Positions 12,540 through 23,732 of a stretch of DNA of 64,000 nt are shown here, piece by piece. The notes under the pieces are model-generated. The model worked only from the letters and a program-made list of their open reading frames with translations. It was not told the DNA's origin and did no database searches. Origin of the DNA: Plectosphaerella cucumerina. Taxonomy: Eukaryota > Ascomycota > Sordariomycetes > Glomerellales > Plectosphaerellaceae. Location: contig JAGPXD010000005.1 of NCBI GenBank assembly GCA_020746995.1, positions 3,100,001 to 3,164,000 on the forward strand, read 5' to 3'. Position 1 is the first letter of the stretch, and each line of letters opens with the position of its first letter. The position numbers and the translations under genes are program-made.

Positions 12540-14573
12540 ATGAGCACGCAGATTTATACCGGAGTCTGGACCGATTGGACCCTTGGCCGGGTCTCTGGCG
12601 CAACTCTCACACTTTCCGCTCGGACGGGTGCTACGTTCCTATCATTCCTCGCCTTCTTCGTTACGCTCGTCGGCGCGCGCACCTGGAGACTTGTCGGGTT
12701 CATCGCTCATCAAGCACTGGCGAAGGACGGTGCCCATGACGGCCTCTATTACCAGCGGCAACACATTCTCCGAAACACAATCACCCCGGCAGACGCGACT
12801 TGGCAGTTCCTCCAGCAGTCATGGCATTGGCGCAAGACGGTGCAAAGGGGCTGGCTCAGAACTGTGCCTTGGGCAGTTTGTGCGGCCGCATACCTATGTC
12901 TCTTCGCAGCGGCCTCCATCTTCTCGTCCTTGATCTCGGACGCTGCCAGCGAGTACCGTCTCCTCGCTCCTACCAACTGTGGCTTTGCCTCACCGACGAG
13001 TAGCGAATCTTTTCTGGGGCTTCGGGGCACCGAGAATGAAGAAGCGGCTACGTATGCCAGGCAGTGTTACGATGACAACTCCACCTCCGCCGCTTGCGAC
13101 ATTTTCTGCATTCGATCACTCCCTTGGCGGAACGGATCCAGTCCATGTCCTTTCGATTCATCTGTGTGTCTCCCTGGATTTCCTGCTTTCAGAATGGCAA
13201 CAGATCTACTGGATTCACATTACGATTTGGGCATCAATGACGCACCGCCAAACCGTATCAGTTACCGCCGAGAAACGCTGTGCTCGCCGCTTGTCACCAG
13301 AAACCTGGAAACAAACACATCATTCATCCAACAGCTAGCGTCCGAGAGAAACGGCGTAGCATACAACGCTACAATACGGTACTATTACGGACAACTGAAC
13401 GGACCTCGCGGACGCCGGTCAAATTACACATATAGCTACAATACGGATAACTTTGACGGCAATACGGGATACTCGGTCGGGGCGTTTCGAAGTTACCCGG
13501 AAGAGCCAAGAGACAGCCGAGACTCACATTGGGTCCCGATCAAGGAGCTCCAGGCGAACCGATCGGACGTGACGCTAATGTTCATCGCGCACAACTCCAT
13601 CATGCACCTCGAACAAAACAACGACCCAATTTTCGGTGCCCACTACGAGAACTACGATCGGGGAGATCAGCTGTACATGACAGATCGACCAGTATCGCCC
13701 ATTGCTTGCATAGATCGCTACAGCATCTGCAACCCAAACTCCAAGGAAAAGAAGTGCACTCCCCCGCAAGCAAGCAATACCCTGGGTACTGAGGCTGAGC
13801 TGAAAGTACTGGGTCTCAACAGCGCACAGCGAGCCACGGCCATGCGGCTTGCCGTTCTGTCACAATCACAGAGTTTCTATGATCTCATATTTACTCGAGT
13901 GAGCCGCTTTCTACAAATTCAGTATGGCCTAAACCTCCTCCATTACCGCGTTCCTGATGATCAGTGGAAAAGGGAGATGGGAGCCCTGTTTTCCGATGCT
14001 CTGTCGTACTTTCAACACCAGATCATGAGATACCCCATCGGTCCCCCGCCCATCGGTAACATCAGCGTGGTGAAACTATGGTTGCCAGAACCTGGGGTAT
14101 CCGCCCAAGAAGCCATAATAGACGATCCCATCGTTTTGGGACTGGGGAGAATGTGTCACAACCAGAAAGTCAGAATGACCGATGGCACAATCAACTTCTC
14201 CATTCTCGGCCTCGGGATCATGATTGGTATTGGATCCATTCTCATTGCTCTATCATTCTTCATGGAGCCAGCGGTTTCGTTCATCCAGAAAAGAACAGGC
14301 ATCGGTGCGGTCAAGGCGAGCCACTGGGAAAGAGACAACTACTTGCAGACGATGAGAATGCTGTACGAAGCCAATGGAGCCGGCGACTGGGAAGGGCCTG
14401 CGTCGAGGTTCCCACGGACGAAGTCGGGTCAAACTTTTGAGTACAGGTTCGGGTCTCGGGAGGAGTACCGCACCTTGACCCAGTACTCGGAGGAAGACGT
14501 GAGGCCGATGATGGGTGTCAGATCTGATATCAGGCGCAAGCCGGTGGCAGTAATATCGGCAATGGGAGTATGA
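12540..14573 (+). CDS. Unrecognised multi-pass membrane glycoprotein
   Basis: An uninterrupted 677-codon ATG frame with good codon bias; I do not recognise a named family, though proteins of this general build are common hypothetical proteins in moulds. Three strongly hydrophobic segments are visible: about residues 28-48 (FLSFLAFFVTLVG), 108-131 (WAVCAAAYLCLFAAASIFSS) and 551-573 (ILGLGIMIGIGSILIALSFF). Between the second and third lies a region of about 420 residues with many cysteines and several N-x-S/T sites (NST, NGS, NTS, NAT, NYT, NRS), suggesting a large glycosylated extracytosolic loop. The C-terminal 100 residues are polar and probably cytosolic. The 3' end is 159 bases from the convergent reductase gene. 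It might be a receptor-like or cell-surface protein; that is speculation. Confidence 0.75.
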   Translation: MSTQIYTGVWTDWTLGRVSGATLTLSARTGATFLSFLAFFVTLVGARTWRLVGFIAHQALAKDGAHDGLYYQRQHILRNTITPADATWQFLQQSWHWRKTVQRGWLRTVPWAVCAAAYLCLFAAASIFSSLISDAASEYRLLAPTNCGFASPTSSESFLGLRGTENEEAATYARQCYDDNSTSAACDIFCIRSLPWRNGSSPCPFDSSVCLPGFPAFRMATDLLDSHYDLGINDAPPNRISYRRETLCSPLVTRNLETNTSFIQQLASERNGVAYNATIRYYYGQLNGPRGRRSNYTYSYNTDNFDGNTGYSVGAFRSYPEEPRDSRDSHWVPIKELQANRSDVTLMFIAHNSIMHLEQNNDPIFGAHYENYDRGDQLYMTDRPVSPIACIDRYSICNPNSKEKKCTPPQASNTLGTEAELKVLGLNSAQRATAMRLAVLSQSQSFYDLIFTRVSRFLQIQYGLNLLHYRVPDDQWKREMGALFSDALSYFQHQIMRYPIGPPPIGNISVVKLWLPEPGVSAQEAIIDDPIVLGLGRMCHNQKVRMTDGTINFSILGLGIMIGIGSILIALSFFMEPAVSFIQKRTGIGAVKASHWERDNYLQTMRMLYEANGAGDWEGPASRFPRTKSGQTFEYRFGSREEYRTLTQYSEEDVRPMMGVRSDIRRKPVAVISAMGV

Positions 14574-14732
14574 GTTGTATGTAGCCAAACACTGACAACC
14601 CCTTGACCCGGGAATTACAATGGACATCACCATGAGCGGTACTTTGCAGAGAAATATGGCGTCTAGCTTGATGTACTTGCGTGTCTGCCTAGCAGAAACC
14701 TCTTTTGCGAGGGTCAATGGACCCCAAGTGTC

Positions 14733-16232
14733 TCATGCGATCTTCAGCTCCGTCTCCAGCTTAAAGCCCGCATTGCTAATCCTGTCAATGAACGGCTGAC
14801 CGAGACAAGACGGCGTAAAGATGCCTCCCGGCAGCTCGACATCGTCCTCGAGCACCGTCAGAGCACCCTGCGACGGCAGCATGCCACTCACTACTACTTG
14901 TCAGCTTGTCATCTTAAACAGATGCTCCCAGCCATTGAACTGACAGAAGTACATGCTGCCGTGGTAGTAGGCCCTTCCAAATGCGATCTGACCAGAGGCA
15001 GACTCCGAATCTGGAGCTGCGGTGCCCCGGTACTCGATGTAATCCTTCTTCGCGACCTCCTTCTCTGGACCTTGCCCCGGCTGGTAGACGAACATTCTCA
15101 CGAGGGCCCTCAGGGGCGTGGTGATGAAGATGACGCCAATAATCAGGCCGATATGGACGGCGATGCCGTGCAGCCAGTTGGTTACACGGTAGAACTCCTT
15201 GAATGAGAAGTTGGGGCCGTACGACTCGTTGGACTTGCCCCTGAGGGAAGAGTGCAGACCCCAGGATCTGTGCACGATGGCGGTGTCGGTGGTGCCCGCG
15301 ACCGAGGTAGTCACGGTACCCAGCCCTGAGACGCGGCGGACGCCGAGAAGGCGGTGCAGCAGGGGCTCTGTTGGCACCTTTTTGGCGTTGGGAACCGGGG
15401 ACAGCGCATATGGCTTGTAAGATGCGTCGATCTCTCGCAAAGGGTAAGCACCGAGCAGGCCCAGGGCGGTTGCCAGCGTGCCTCCAGAAGGTGCGGAGCT
15501 GGAAAGTCAGAGGGGTGCTTTTTTGTGGGTAAGGAAGGGACATACTCCAGCTTGTGGATGGACACGTTCACATCACCGGTCTTTGCGGAGAGTTTCTCCC
15601 TCAAAGTCTTGGCGAGGGACCAGGTGAGGAGGTCTGGGGGCGCCGACTCGATGCCAATCTCGGGGAACATCATGGCGCCTGATTCCTGGGCCGTCTTCTC
15701 GTACCGCTCGATCATTCTCTTGACCCAAGGTACCTCTCCCGTCACGTCAAAGTAGTGGGTGCCGTTCTCGGCGCAGGCCTTGAACGCGAACTCACCATAC
15801 TGGAAGTAGGGGCCCACGGTGCTGATGAGGGTAAAGGTCTTCTTGGCCAGGGCATCGAGGTCCTGGTGGTCAAGGTTACAGATTTCCAGAGCTGCGCATC
15901 GACTGTCAGCTCAAGGGGGAAGATGGGTTCACATTGGTGGATGCGACCCAGATGTCAGCACCTTAATCGTGAAGCTGACTGACCTGGTTGGATCCTGTCG
16001 GGGTTGATCTTCTTGCACTCAGCAGCAATAGCCTCAAGTTTCGACCGTGAGCGGCCGGCAATGGCCCATTTCAGGTCCGTTGGCAAGGCTTCTGCCACAT
16101 GTTCGGCGGCGAGACTTCCAGTGTAGCCTGGGGGAGATGTCAATGACGACATCTGGATAGATTTGTGGATGACCTACCTGTCGCGCCGAAGACGACCAGG
16201 TCGTATTGACGTCCGTGTTTCTTGAAAGGCAT
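14733..16232 (-). CDS. Saccharopine dehydrogenase-like oxidoreductase
   Basis: A 418-residue member of the saccharopine-dehydrogenase-like reductase family (animal SCCPDH, mycobacterial trans-acting enoyl reductases). Five exons are inferred: 16232-16178, 16127-15984, 15891-15546, 15498-14945 and 14890-14733. The N-terminus carries the Rossmann dinucleotide motif DLVVFGATGYTGSLAAEHVAE, followed by WAIAGRSRSKLEAI. Further family patterns are STVGPYFQYGEFAFKACAENGTHYFDVTGE and SAPSGGTLATALG, the latter split by intron 3. Around residues 290-320 is a hydrophobic stretch (GLIIGVIFITTPLRALV), consistent with membrane or lipid-droplet association as in homologues. The tail ends GGIFTPSCLGQPFIDRI. 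True lysine-pathway saccharopine dehydrogenases lack this architecture. The physiological substrate is unknown. Confidence 0.88.
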
Positions 16233-16907
16233 TCTATCGATCTAGCAGGTTCAAAATACAAGCAAGGCTCGAGATGTGAAGAAGAGACGTTGCGCGCTGT
16301 GGCGAGTGCACGGGTGGCATGTGGTGTTCGGATTCATCCGTCCTTTTACTCGTACAAAAGTCCAGGAACCCGAGCGCCACGATCCAGGGGGCCGCTCCAC
16401 TAACACAAGTCGTACCTGCCCGACCAGAGACGACTCGGACATCAGGAAACCAAGCCAATTGAGCCACGAGTGTTGCTAGCCAGACCGGGCAGTCATGGTG
16501 AGGGGTCGTTGACGACATGGCAGGCCACAGGAGCCAGGGGCAGAGAGCTTGTGACTGTGAGCCTCGGTTGGACACTCCGCGTTTGGAGTCCAAATCGCAG
16601 GACACTTCGCTTCCCACGCCCGGCCCAGGGGACGACACAAGATGCCGATCGCCGCTAGCGATAAAGGTTGGTCGATGTGGGCAGCAGAAACCTGCCCCAC
16701 ATTTGGAAGTCAGGTCACATGACATGAGTCGTGACTTTGACCGATAAGATAGCGGATTTCTCTTCCTTTGTCATCAGCACACTCCAGCCCTAGGTCGCGA
16801 GCCCACGAAATTGTCGAAATTTCTTGAGTTACCACGGCTGTTCCGATCCCTCTCGCAACCAACGTCAACCCAACCTCAAACCCCCGACCCCCTTCACACC
16901 AGACAAA
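16233..16907. other. Divergent promoter region
   Basis: The 675 bases between the reductase (-) and RPL43 (+) must hold both promoters. The last hundred bases before RPL43 are CT- and A-rich, as in fungal ribosomal protein leaders. No coding frame is supported. Confidence 0.55.
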
Positions 16908-17775
16908 ATGGCCAAGCGCACTAAGGTTCGTGGCTTCTGATCGCACTGAACTTGCAGGAAATCGTCTTCTGGCCGTCGGTCTGCTCAAATCCGCTGTACC
17001 CCGCGAACGATATGTCGAAATTGGCGATTCCGGTGTCTGGCGGCAGACAATATTCACCCGCAACGGCAATCCGACCCCGATCGCTCTTCCGGCATGGCGA
17101 CAGCTACTGCGAACTCGCTGCGACCGAGAACTCGTCATCGACCATGATTGAGAGGCATGCACAACACGACCACTGATTGAAGCATGGCCACAACAGTCAA
17201 AGGCCGAACTGCGGGCAATCGCCTACCTGCCCAGGATCCTCCCATCATCGCCCAAGTCCGCCAACCAGCTCACCCGCACGACACATATCGACACCGCAAC
17301 ACCCCACAGCCTTGACGCGAGCAGACACGCCAGAAGACGGACCTGCGCCTCCGAGGCGAGTAGATGACTGACAACCCTACAGAAGGTCGGCGTTACCGGC
17401 AAGTACGGTACCAGGTACGGTGCTTCCCTGCGTAAGCAGGTCAAGAAGATGGAAGTCAGCCAGCACGCCAAGTACACCTGCACCTTCTGCGGCAAGCCCA
17501 CCGTCAGGCGCCACTCCACCGGCATCTGGAACTGCAGGGGCTGCAACAAGACTGTGTATGTTGTCGCCAGATCCATCACCAAACCATGACAGATCGCTAA
17601 CATCATCACAGTGCTGGCGGTGCCTACATCGTTGCGTATGTTTCCTCCTCGAGACACCTCGACCTGCCACCTCGAACCCAAGAGACGTTTGTACTGACCC
17701 CTTGCCCACAGCACCCCGGCCGCCGCCGCCATGCGCTCCACGCTGCGTCGCCTGAGGGAGATTGCCGAGGTTTAA
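16908..17775 (+). CDS. RPL43: 60S ribosomal protein L43 (eL43, L37a family)
   Basis: A small zinc-ribbon protein of the cytosolic large ribosomal subunit. Four exons are inferred: 16908-16925, 17383-17555, 17612-17635 and 17712-17775, totalling 92 residues, exactly the family length. The product begins MAKRTKKVGVTGKYGTRYGA and contains the zinc-binding pattern CTFCGKP ... WNCRGCNKTVAGGAY with four cysteines. It ends RLREIAEV. The first intron (457 bases) is several times longer than the others in this window, and the third exon is only 24 bases. Long first introns with regulatory roles are common in ribosomal protein genes; no snoRNA C/D signature could be found in this one by eye. Confidence 0.96.
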
Positions 17776-20709
17776 AGAAAAACAGCAACGTTTGGTGGAC
17801 GGTTGATGCTTTGCATTTTCGGGGCGGTGTATGGGAAAACCCGGGTATTGCAGCGTACATCTTTGATGAGGACGGGAAAAACATCAATTCCAGGACCATC
17901 ATTCTCCCTTTTCGGTCCTCGGTCACAGCTGCCCATAGAGAGACCATGCGCGGTCGGCAAATGGAAAAAAGGGAAAACACACACACTCTACGAGAACGAA
18001 ATACCTGGCCAGCCAGTGCGGCTGGAGTACCAACATGAACGCTTCACGAAAACAATATCCGGCCCTTCGAATGCACCGCCGATGTGAAGTGTGAGAAACA
18101 GGAGGCAGAAGGGAACAAGGCTACGACTCGCCAATGACGGTCGTGTCATGATGGGTGACTTCTCGTGTCCCGATAGCACCTTAGGCAGTCGTGAAGAATT
18201 GGAAGGCCCATCTCGCCCATCATGATATTCTGTGTGATTCTCTGCGACTCTATGGCCAACGACCTAGGCAGCCTTGCGTTGGCATTAAAAGCTTGACTCA
18301 CCAGAGGAACGGTGTGCGAGCGGGCGGGTGGGTTCATTGGGCACCGGTTCACAGCACGTCAATTGTGAAGCCAACCTACGGTGAGCTCACGCGCCGTCCG
18401 CGCGTAATCCCACAGCGTCATCGTCGATTCACCCAGTGACGTGTTGCCCCTGGGCTGGAAGCATGGGAGTTGTCGCCCAAAATGGGTATTCAGAGCTGAC
18501 AGCTCCGTCAGGATGATCGGGGTGAGCTGTTCCGGCTGCAGACCCGTGGTTCAACTGTGCGACAAGCGAGGCCGCCTCATCTGCTTCCCTTCTGCCTGTT
18601 CGTCATCAAGCGTCGATGGAAACCTCGGCGGGGCTAGGCCCAAGGGGCAAAGGCAGCTCAAACACGCCTCGGGAAAACGGGACGAGGGAGAAGAAAGAAC
18701 CTGGAGTCGGACGAAGAGAATCCGACCTCCTGCTGACTCGTCAGGGGGGCCAAGGACAGACAAGTCACACACAGAAGTGAGAGAGCCATCAGCAGGGCTC
18801 TCGGCTGCATCCCGTCTTTGCGGTGTGGGACCAATGAGGTTCAAGCCCCCATCAATGCTCAGCAGCAAGAGGACATGCGTGGCGCCCGGCGCCTTCGCAG
18901 GATCTCACGTTTGCGGGATGGTTCGGGCTTTCGGCGACTGTCGTTCGCGAGGGGGCGAGTAAGAGGAGGGCCCGGCTCACCGTGCGCCCCAAGACAAGGC
19001 TCGCCGCGGGGCCTCGATGGCACTCAAGGGACCACGACGACAAACAGGTCCTCTCTGGTCTTTTGTTGCCCAGGGCCAGTGGCAGTGGGCGACTGCAGCC
19101 GTTGACTTGGACGGGGTTTTCCTGCGAGATGCCGCCGAATGCGACCCACAGGCAGAGTCCACTCCTTTCTTCGGCTGCAGCGCCTTATCTGAGAAAGGGA
19201 CCAACCAAGGGTCTTGTAGCCAGACACGACCTAGGGGCCGTGGCGAGAATGGTCTCGTCCTGTATCAGCCTCGGGGGTGCAGGCGGCTGGCTGGCAGCAG
19301 GTAGATGTAGAGGTAGAGGGAGAGAGAAGACTGAAGAAGTACGACTTGATTACACAGATGTGTTTGATGGTCAAGTTCATGGACTTGACAAGCATGGATC
19401 GGGCGGGCAGACAAGCCGCCAAGATCCTCAGGTACGAGTCCTCGCCTCGAGCAGCAAGACGTGCCTGCTGCTCCTGCGTGCTTCCGTGCAGCAAGCAGGG
19501 TCATCAGTCCCCGTTCGCCCCCCATCAGCAGCGCGTATACTTTCCCCAGCACCTGCCTCGAGTGATCAGTCCAGCGTCCAGCGTGCAGGCTCGTGACCCA
19601 CCCAAGGCGTCCGCGGGCCACTACCTATCGATAGCGCGCTCTGCGGTGTCATTCCCTCCCACTTTCTCGCCCGCCGCCCATTTTGTCCCGTTCCCTCTCC
19701 CAAGCTCCCGTCACGTCCCGTGGGCCATTTCTGGGCCCCCTGCTTGCCTGCCTGCAACAGCACAGCGGCTGCCTTCACATCACTTTGCCTTTTGCCAGCC
19801 CAGGGCGCCACTCCGTGCACACTCCCGTGCATTTTCCTTCAATACACTTAGGCCATTCTACACACTCCATTTCGCCCCATCCAGTCGGGGAAAGAAGCGT
19901 TATATTCACTCGAACTGAACTTCCTGTTCCTGTTTCAAGATCGTCACCACCAACGGCATCTTGTTGCCCACTCTCGAAACTTGGACCTCGAATCGTACAC
20001 AGCCCACGCCAAAACGATCAGCCTCTTACCCACCGACCAAGCCGCCTGTTGCCTTTGAAAACAGCACGGGGTTTGCACCTCCATTTGCTTCTCACTTCTC
20101 AGCGCCATCAGCGCCCCCCTCCAGCCCCATCTCCATCACTCACTCCCTCATATCCGCCTCTGCATCACCCTCCTTGCCTCCCGTCTCGCCAGGTTGCGCC
20201 GCCTGGCTGTACCAGGTTCTGACCCCACCTCGAGACCTCGTGCTCTTTTGCAGTCCATCCCCCTTGCCCTGCGAGCAAGAGCACCTGGCCTCCTCCGCGG
20301 TCCATTCATCCCGTCCAACCTGAACCCTCCCCACCCACCTTTCCCTCTCGCACCAGCCAGCCCCCGACACCTGCTAGCACTGCGGACCTGTTGCAGGCCT
20401 TGGGTGACCTGCACCAACCCGAACCAGGTCCCAACGCCGACCAACTCTCTGGGCGCTTCCGCCTCGACTCTCCTGTACCTGCACCTGCACCGCCTGGCTC
20501 CCGCCCTCGGTTTCCCGACTGCAGGCACCTTGAGCAGCAGCACCGATCACCGCGACAGAACATCTCCCTCAACCAGGCCTTTGCTCGCAACACCACCCGC
20601 ATCAGTGTGCAATCTACCCGACTTTCAATCGCCGTTCGTTGGCATCATCTTCGACCGCCGCTTTTTATGAATTATCAGGGATTGCATCGACATTTCGATA
20701 TTTGCCACA
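17776..20709. other. Long intergenic region and C/T-rich leader
   Basis: About 2.9 kb with no supported protein gene. From roughly 19640 to 20700 the + strand is strikingly rich in C and T, as expected of a long fungal promoter and 5' leader for the RING/PHD gene. Frames of up to 213 codons in this region have Pro/Ser/His-rich shadow composition and no recognisable family. An upstream ATG at 20667 opens a short frame described separately. Confidence 0.55.
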
Positions 20710-20717
20710 ATGACTGA
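20667..20717 (+). promoter_or_regulatory. Upstream ORF overlapping the RING/PHD start codon
   Basis: A 16-codon frame (MNYQGLHRHFDICHND-stop) starts 43 bases before the RING/PHD ATG and ends at the TGA at 20715-20717, inside the main coding sequence but in another frame. A ribosome that uses it cannot simply reinitiate at 20710, so it should reduce translation if the mRNA contains it. Transcript start is not known. Confidence 0.4.
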
Positions 20718-22771
20718 GCCCGACCAGTGCATCATATGCCTGGAGACGCTACAGGCCCCGCCGAACATCGACGCACCCGCCGCCGCCGCATCTCCAGACA
20801 CCTCGAGCTCGTCCAAATCGCCAGCAGTCATCGACCTCACGGTCGAAGCGAAACCCGACCCAGATGAGAATAACAACGTTGCCACTCTCGTCGGATGCAA
20901 TCATGTTGTCCACGACAGGTGCATCCGGGCCTGGGCCAAGAACTCCAACACCTGCCCCATCTGCAGGGCGCCCTTTAACGAAGTCAGCGTGGCCGCGACG
21001 CTGAACGGCAAGTCCACGCCCCTTCCCTCCCACGACTCACCACACCCGCTGACCGTTTTGTTCCCATACAGGCCCTCCGATCGATAGCTACGGCGTACAA
21101 GACAAGAAACAAACACAAGACTTCGACCTTCGACAGTGGCTCCAGGAGAATCCCGAAGACGAGGTCGAGGAGCAAGAGACGCCATGCCCCATCTGCAGCA
21201 GTGCCGACCGCCCCGAGGTCTTGCTGCTGTGCGATGCCTGCGACGCTGCATATCACACAGACTGTGTGGGCTTGGATCATGTCCCGAGCGGTTCCTGGTA
21301 CTGCATGGAATGCTCCGACTTCTTCCTACCCGCGTCTACCAGCACGTCAGACTCAGACGTGCAGGAGATCCCCGCGCCCGCGAACCACACAAATCGCCCC
21401 TTCCCAAGGACGCGCGAACGACAGAGGCGTGCCAGGCGACAGGCTCGTTCCCTCGAGTGGCAGGGCGCCTGGGGCCAAATCGCCGGCCGCATATTCGAAG
21501 CAATCGCCCTCGACCTCGACAACCACGAGGATGACGATGCTCTCGAGACCTTCCGAAGGTCGGAGCAGCAGCGGGAGCGCGAGGCCAGGGAATACCGAGC
21601 CTGGGAGCTTCGCCTCCAAATCGCAAGCCGCCAGGGCGCCCGAGACGCCTTCGCCCGGAACATCCCTCGGGAGATCGGCGAGCGCCTCGACGTCGTACCC
21701 GTGCCGCAAGAGACGGCAGAGGAACGCAGGGCCTGGGGTGCTCTGGACAGAGCCCGTGAGGCCGAGGCCGCAGCCTCATCCACAGCCACAGGCACGCCCA
21801 ACAACAGGCGCAAGAGGAAATCCCGGTCCACCACCGCCTCCCCGCGAGAGCCCGTTTCTGAGGAGCCCCAGAGGAAGCTCAAGCGTCCTCGAACCCGGCG
21901 TCTTCCTGTCCAAGGCGAACCCTCCACATCAAGCACTGTTGCCAGCTCAGTGGCGGGCCCGTCGGGTTCGGGTGCTGCAGCCGGTTCGTCCTCGCGCGAC
22001 GCATCGCCACCAGTCGCGTTGGCACCGCTGGTCACATCGCCACGGCCGGCAGGTGCCAACGGAGCCCTCTCGCCGACAGCAGTCCAATCCAGCACAGAGG
22101 CGCCGTCGTTCCTCTCCAACCTGCTCAAGGAAGTGCAGATGAGCACACCGTCCGACGACGAGAACGTGCGCAACTTCTTCAACCCCCGAAACGGCGTCGA
22201 TCCCTCGTCGCCCGTAACATCGCCATCTCCATCATCACATAACACACCTCGAGCCCTCTCGCTGACGCCGCCGCCACACCCAAGGCCTTCGTCGCCCTCG
22301 ACACTCAGCTCGTACGTCGAGCCCGTGTACCCTAAAGCCAACTACTCGCCGACTCGGGGTTCGGGTGAGACGAGCGATTCGGAGAGTCGATCCCGCAGCG
22401 GTGCCTTTGAGATACGTCAGCCTCGACCGCGGAGACCCGGGCTCGGTCAGCGCAGCCCGACACAACCACGATCCCAAAACACCTCGCCGACACGAGCAGA
22501 GGCGCCCGTCAAACAAGAAGGCTCGGCGAGACCAGAGATTCCGCTGGAGGAGAAGCAGAAGATCACGGGCATCGTCCGGGCGGCGCTCAAGCCCCACTGG
22601 CGGGCGCAGGAGCTCACGAAGGAGCAATATGAGGTGATCAACCGCGACGTGTCGCGGAAGCTTTATGAGGGCATTCGACACCCATCATCGCTCGATGACT
22701 CGGCCAAAAAGTCGTGGGAGAAGCTCGCCTCACAAGAGGTGGCGCGAGCCGTCGCAGATCTGAAGGTCTGA
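20710..22771 (+). CDS. RING and PHD finger protein (PHRF1-like)
   Basis: A 665-residue nuclear-type protein with two zinc fingers. Exons inferred: 20710-21007 and 21072-22771. The intron has a GC donor (GCAAGT) and an AG acceptor; splicing gives AATLNG|PPIDSYG. The RING motif uses C7, C10, C63, H65, H68, C71, C82 and C85, with an unusually long 52-residue insertion between the first two cysteine pairs. The PHD finger uses C138, C141, C153, C156, H161, C164, C177 and C180. The same RING-then-PHD order occurs in animal PHRF1 and fungal relatives, likely E3 ligases reading histone marks. The rest is Ser/Pro/Arg-rich; the last 80 residues (EKQKITGIVRAALKPHWRAQ ... DVSRKLYEGI) form a charged helical domain. 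Ligase activity is inferred. Confidence 0.85.
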
Positions 22772-23732
22772 CGCGCCCGTACGACTTTTTCTTTGGCGAC
22801 TTGGGACTTCTGGCGTTCTCTGGCAGGCTAACGGGCGGGACGGGATCGATACCCAGGACGACATCATGTATGAGAAGCGACTCGGCGATCGGGTCAGACG
22901 GGGCATGGGGCTAGGCGTAGTCGGTTTTCGCAACATTTGCTTCAATTTTCTTCATTTCGTCCAGCATTGTGGTATAGCACTGGGTTTAGCGACGGCCCCG
23001 GTGGGTATCCCGGGAGTTTGAGGAGCTGGTTGCGAAGTAGACGGCATCGGGTGAACATTAACGAGACGAATCAAGACATGTGCTTTATCGAAGTCTTGTT
23101 TTCTCGGTGACCAGGCTCGTGATTCGGCACGCCTCCTAAACCGTCTGACGGTTTGGTATTGATTTGAAGATTTAGAGACGCATGTGATGCGATGTCCGGA
23201 GCAGTGACGAGTGAGCGTGGTGTCCGCGGCGGACGGGCTTCATGTTCTTGAGCTTCGCCGCGGGCCGCCTGGGCCGCGCACCACTTGGGAACTGCACAGG
23301 ATCGGACAGAAATGTCAGCAGGATCTATCTAACAGCAACCCGGTAGACGAATAAATCGGCAGGTACCGCTAGCGAAAAAAGACTGCGTAGCTCGCTCTGG
23401 GCACTCGATAAATGATCAGAACGTTTTGGGTAAACGGGTCCTGACGATAAGGTAAATGGTGCCGTGAGGAGAAGAAGAGAAGAAGAATCGGAAGAGCGAG
23501 CCGCGGGCGGGAGAATAAATTGGTCGAGCAGGGCTGTGGGTCTGCAGGTTGGTGCCTCAGCTCCCAGGCGGTCTGTCTGGTCCACTTATGTAATCACATC
23601 CTGCAGCGGTACGTACCGCACCGAACCACGCCAGGAGCTGCGACGCCAAAAAAGTTCGTCCATCCAGACCATCGAGCGACGATACCCTGCACTGTGAGAT
23701 ATCCACCATCTCGCGGTCTACCAACACATACA
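22772..23732. other. Intergenic region upstream of mL46
   Basis: This 961-base stretch holds the 3' end of the RING/PHD gene and the promoter of mL46. Short frames are present on both strands, none supported. No RNA gene is seen. Confidence 0.55.

Noticed and set aside
17141..17200. Possible C/D-box snoRNA in the first RPL43 intron
   Set aside because: The C-box-like ATGATTGA and nearest CTGA are about 30 bases apart, too close, and no terminal stem is visible.
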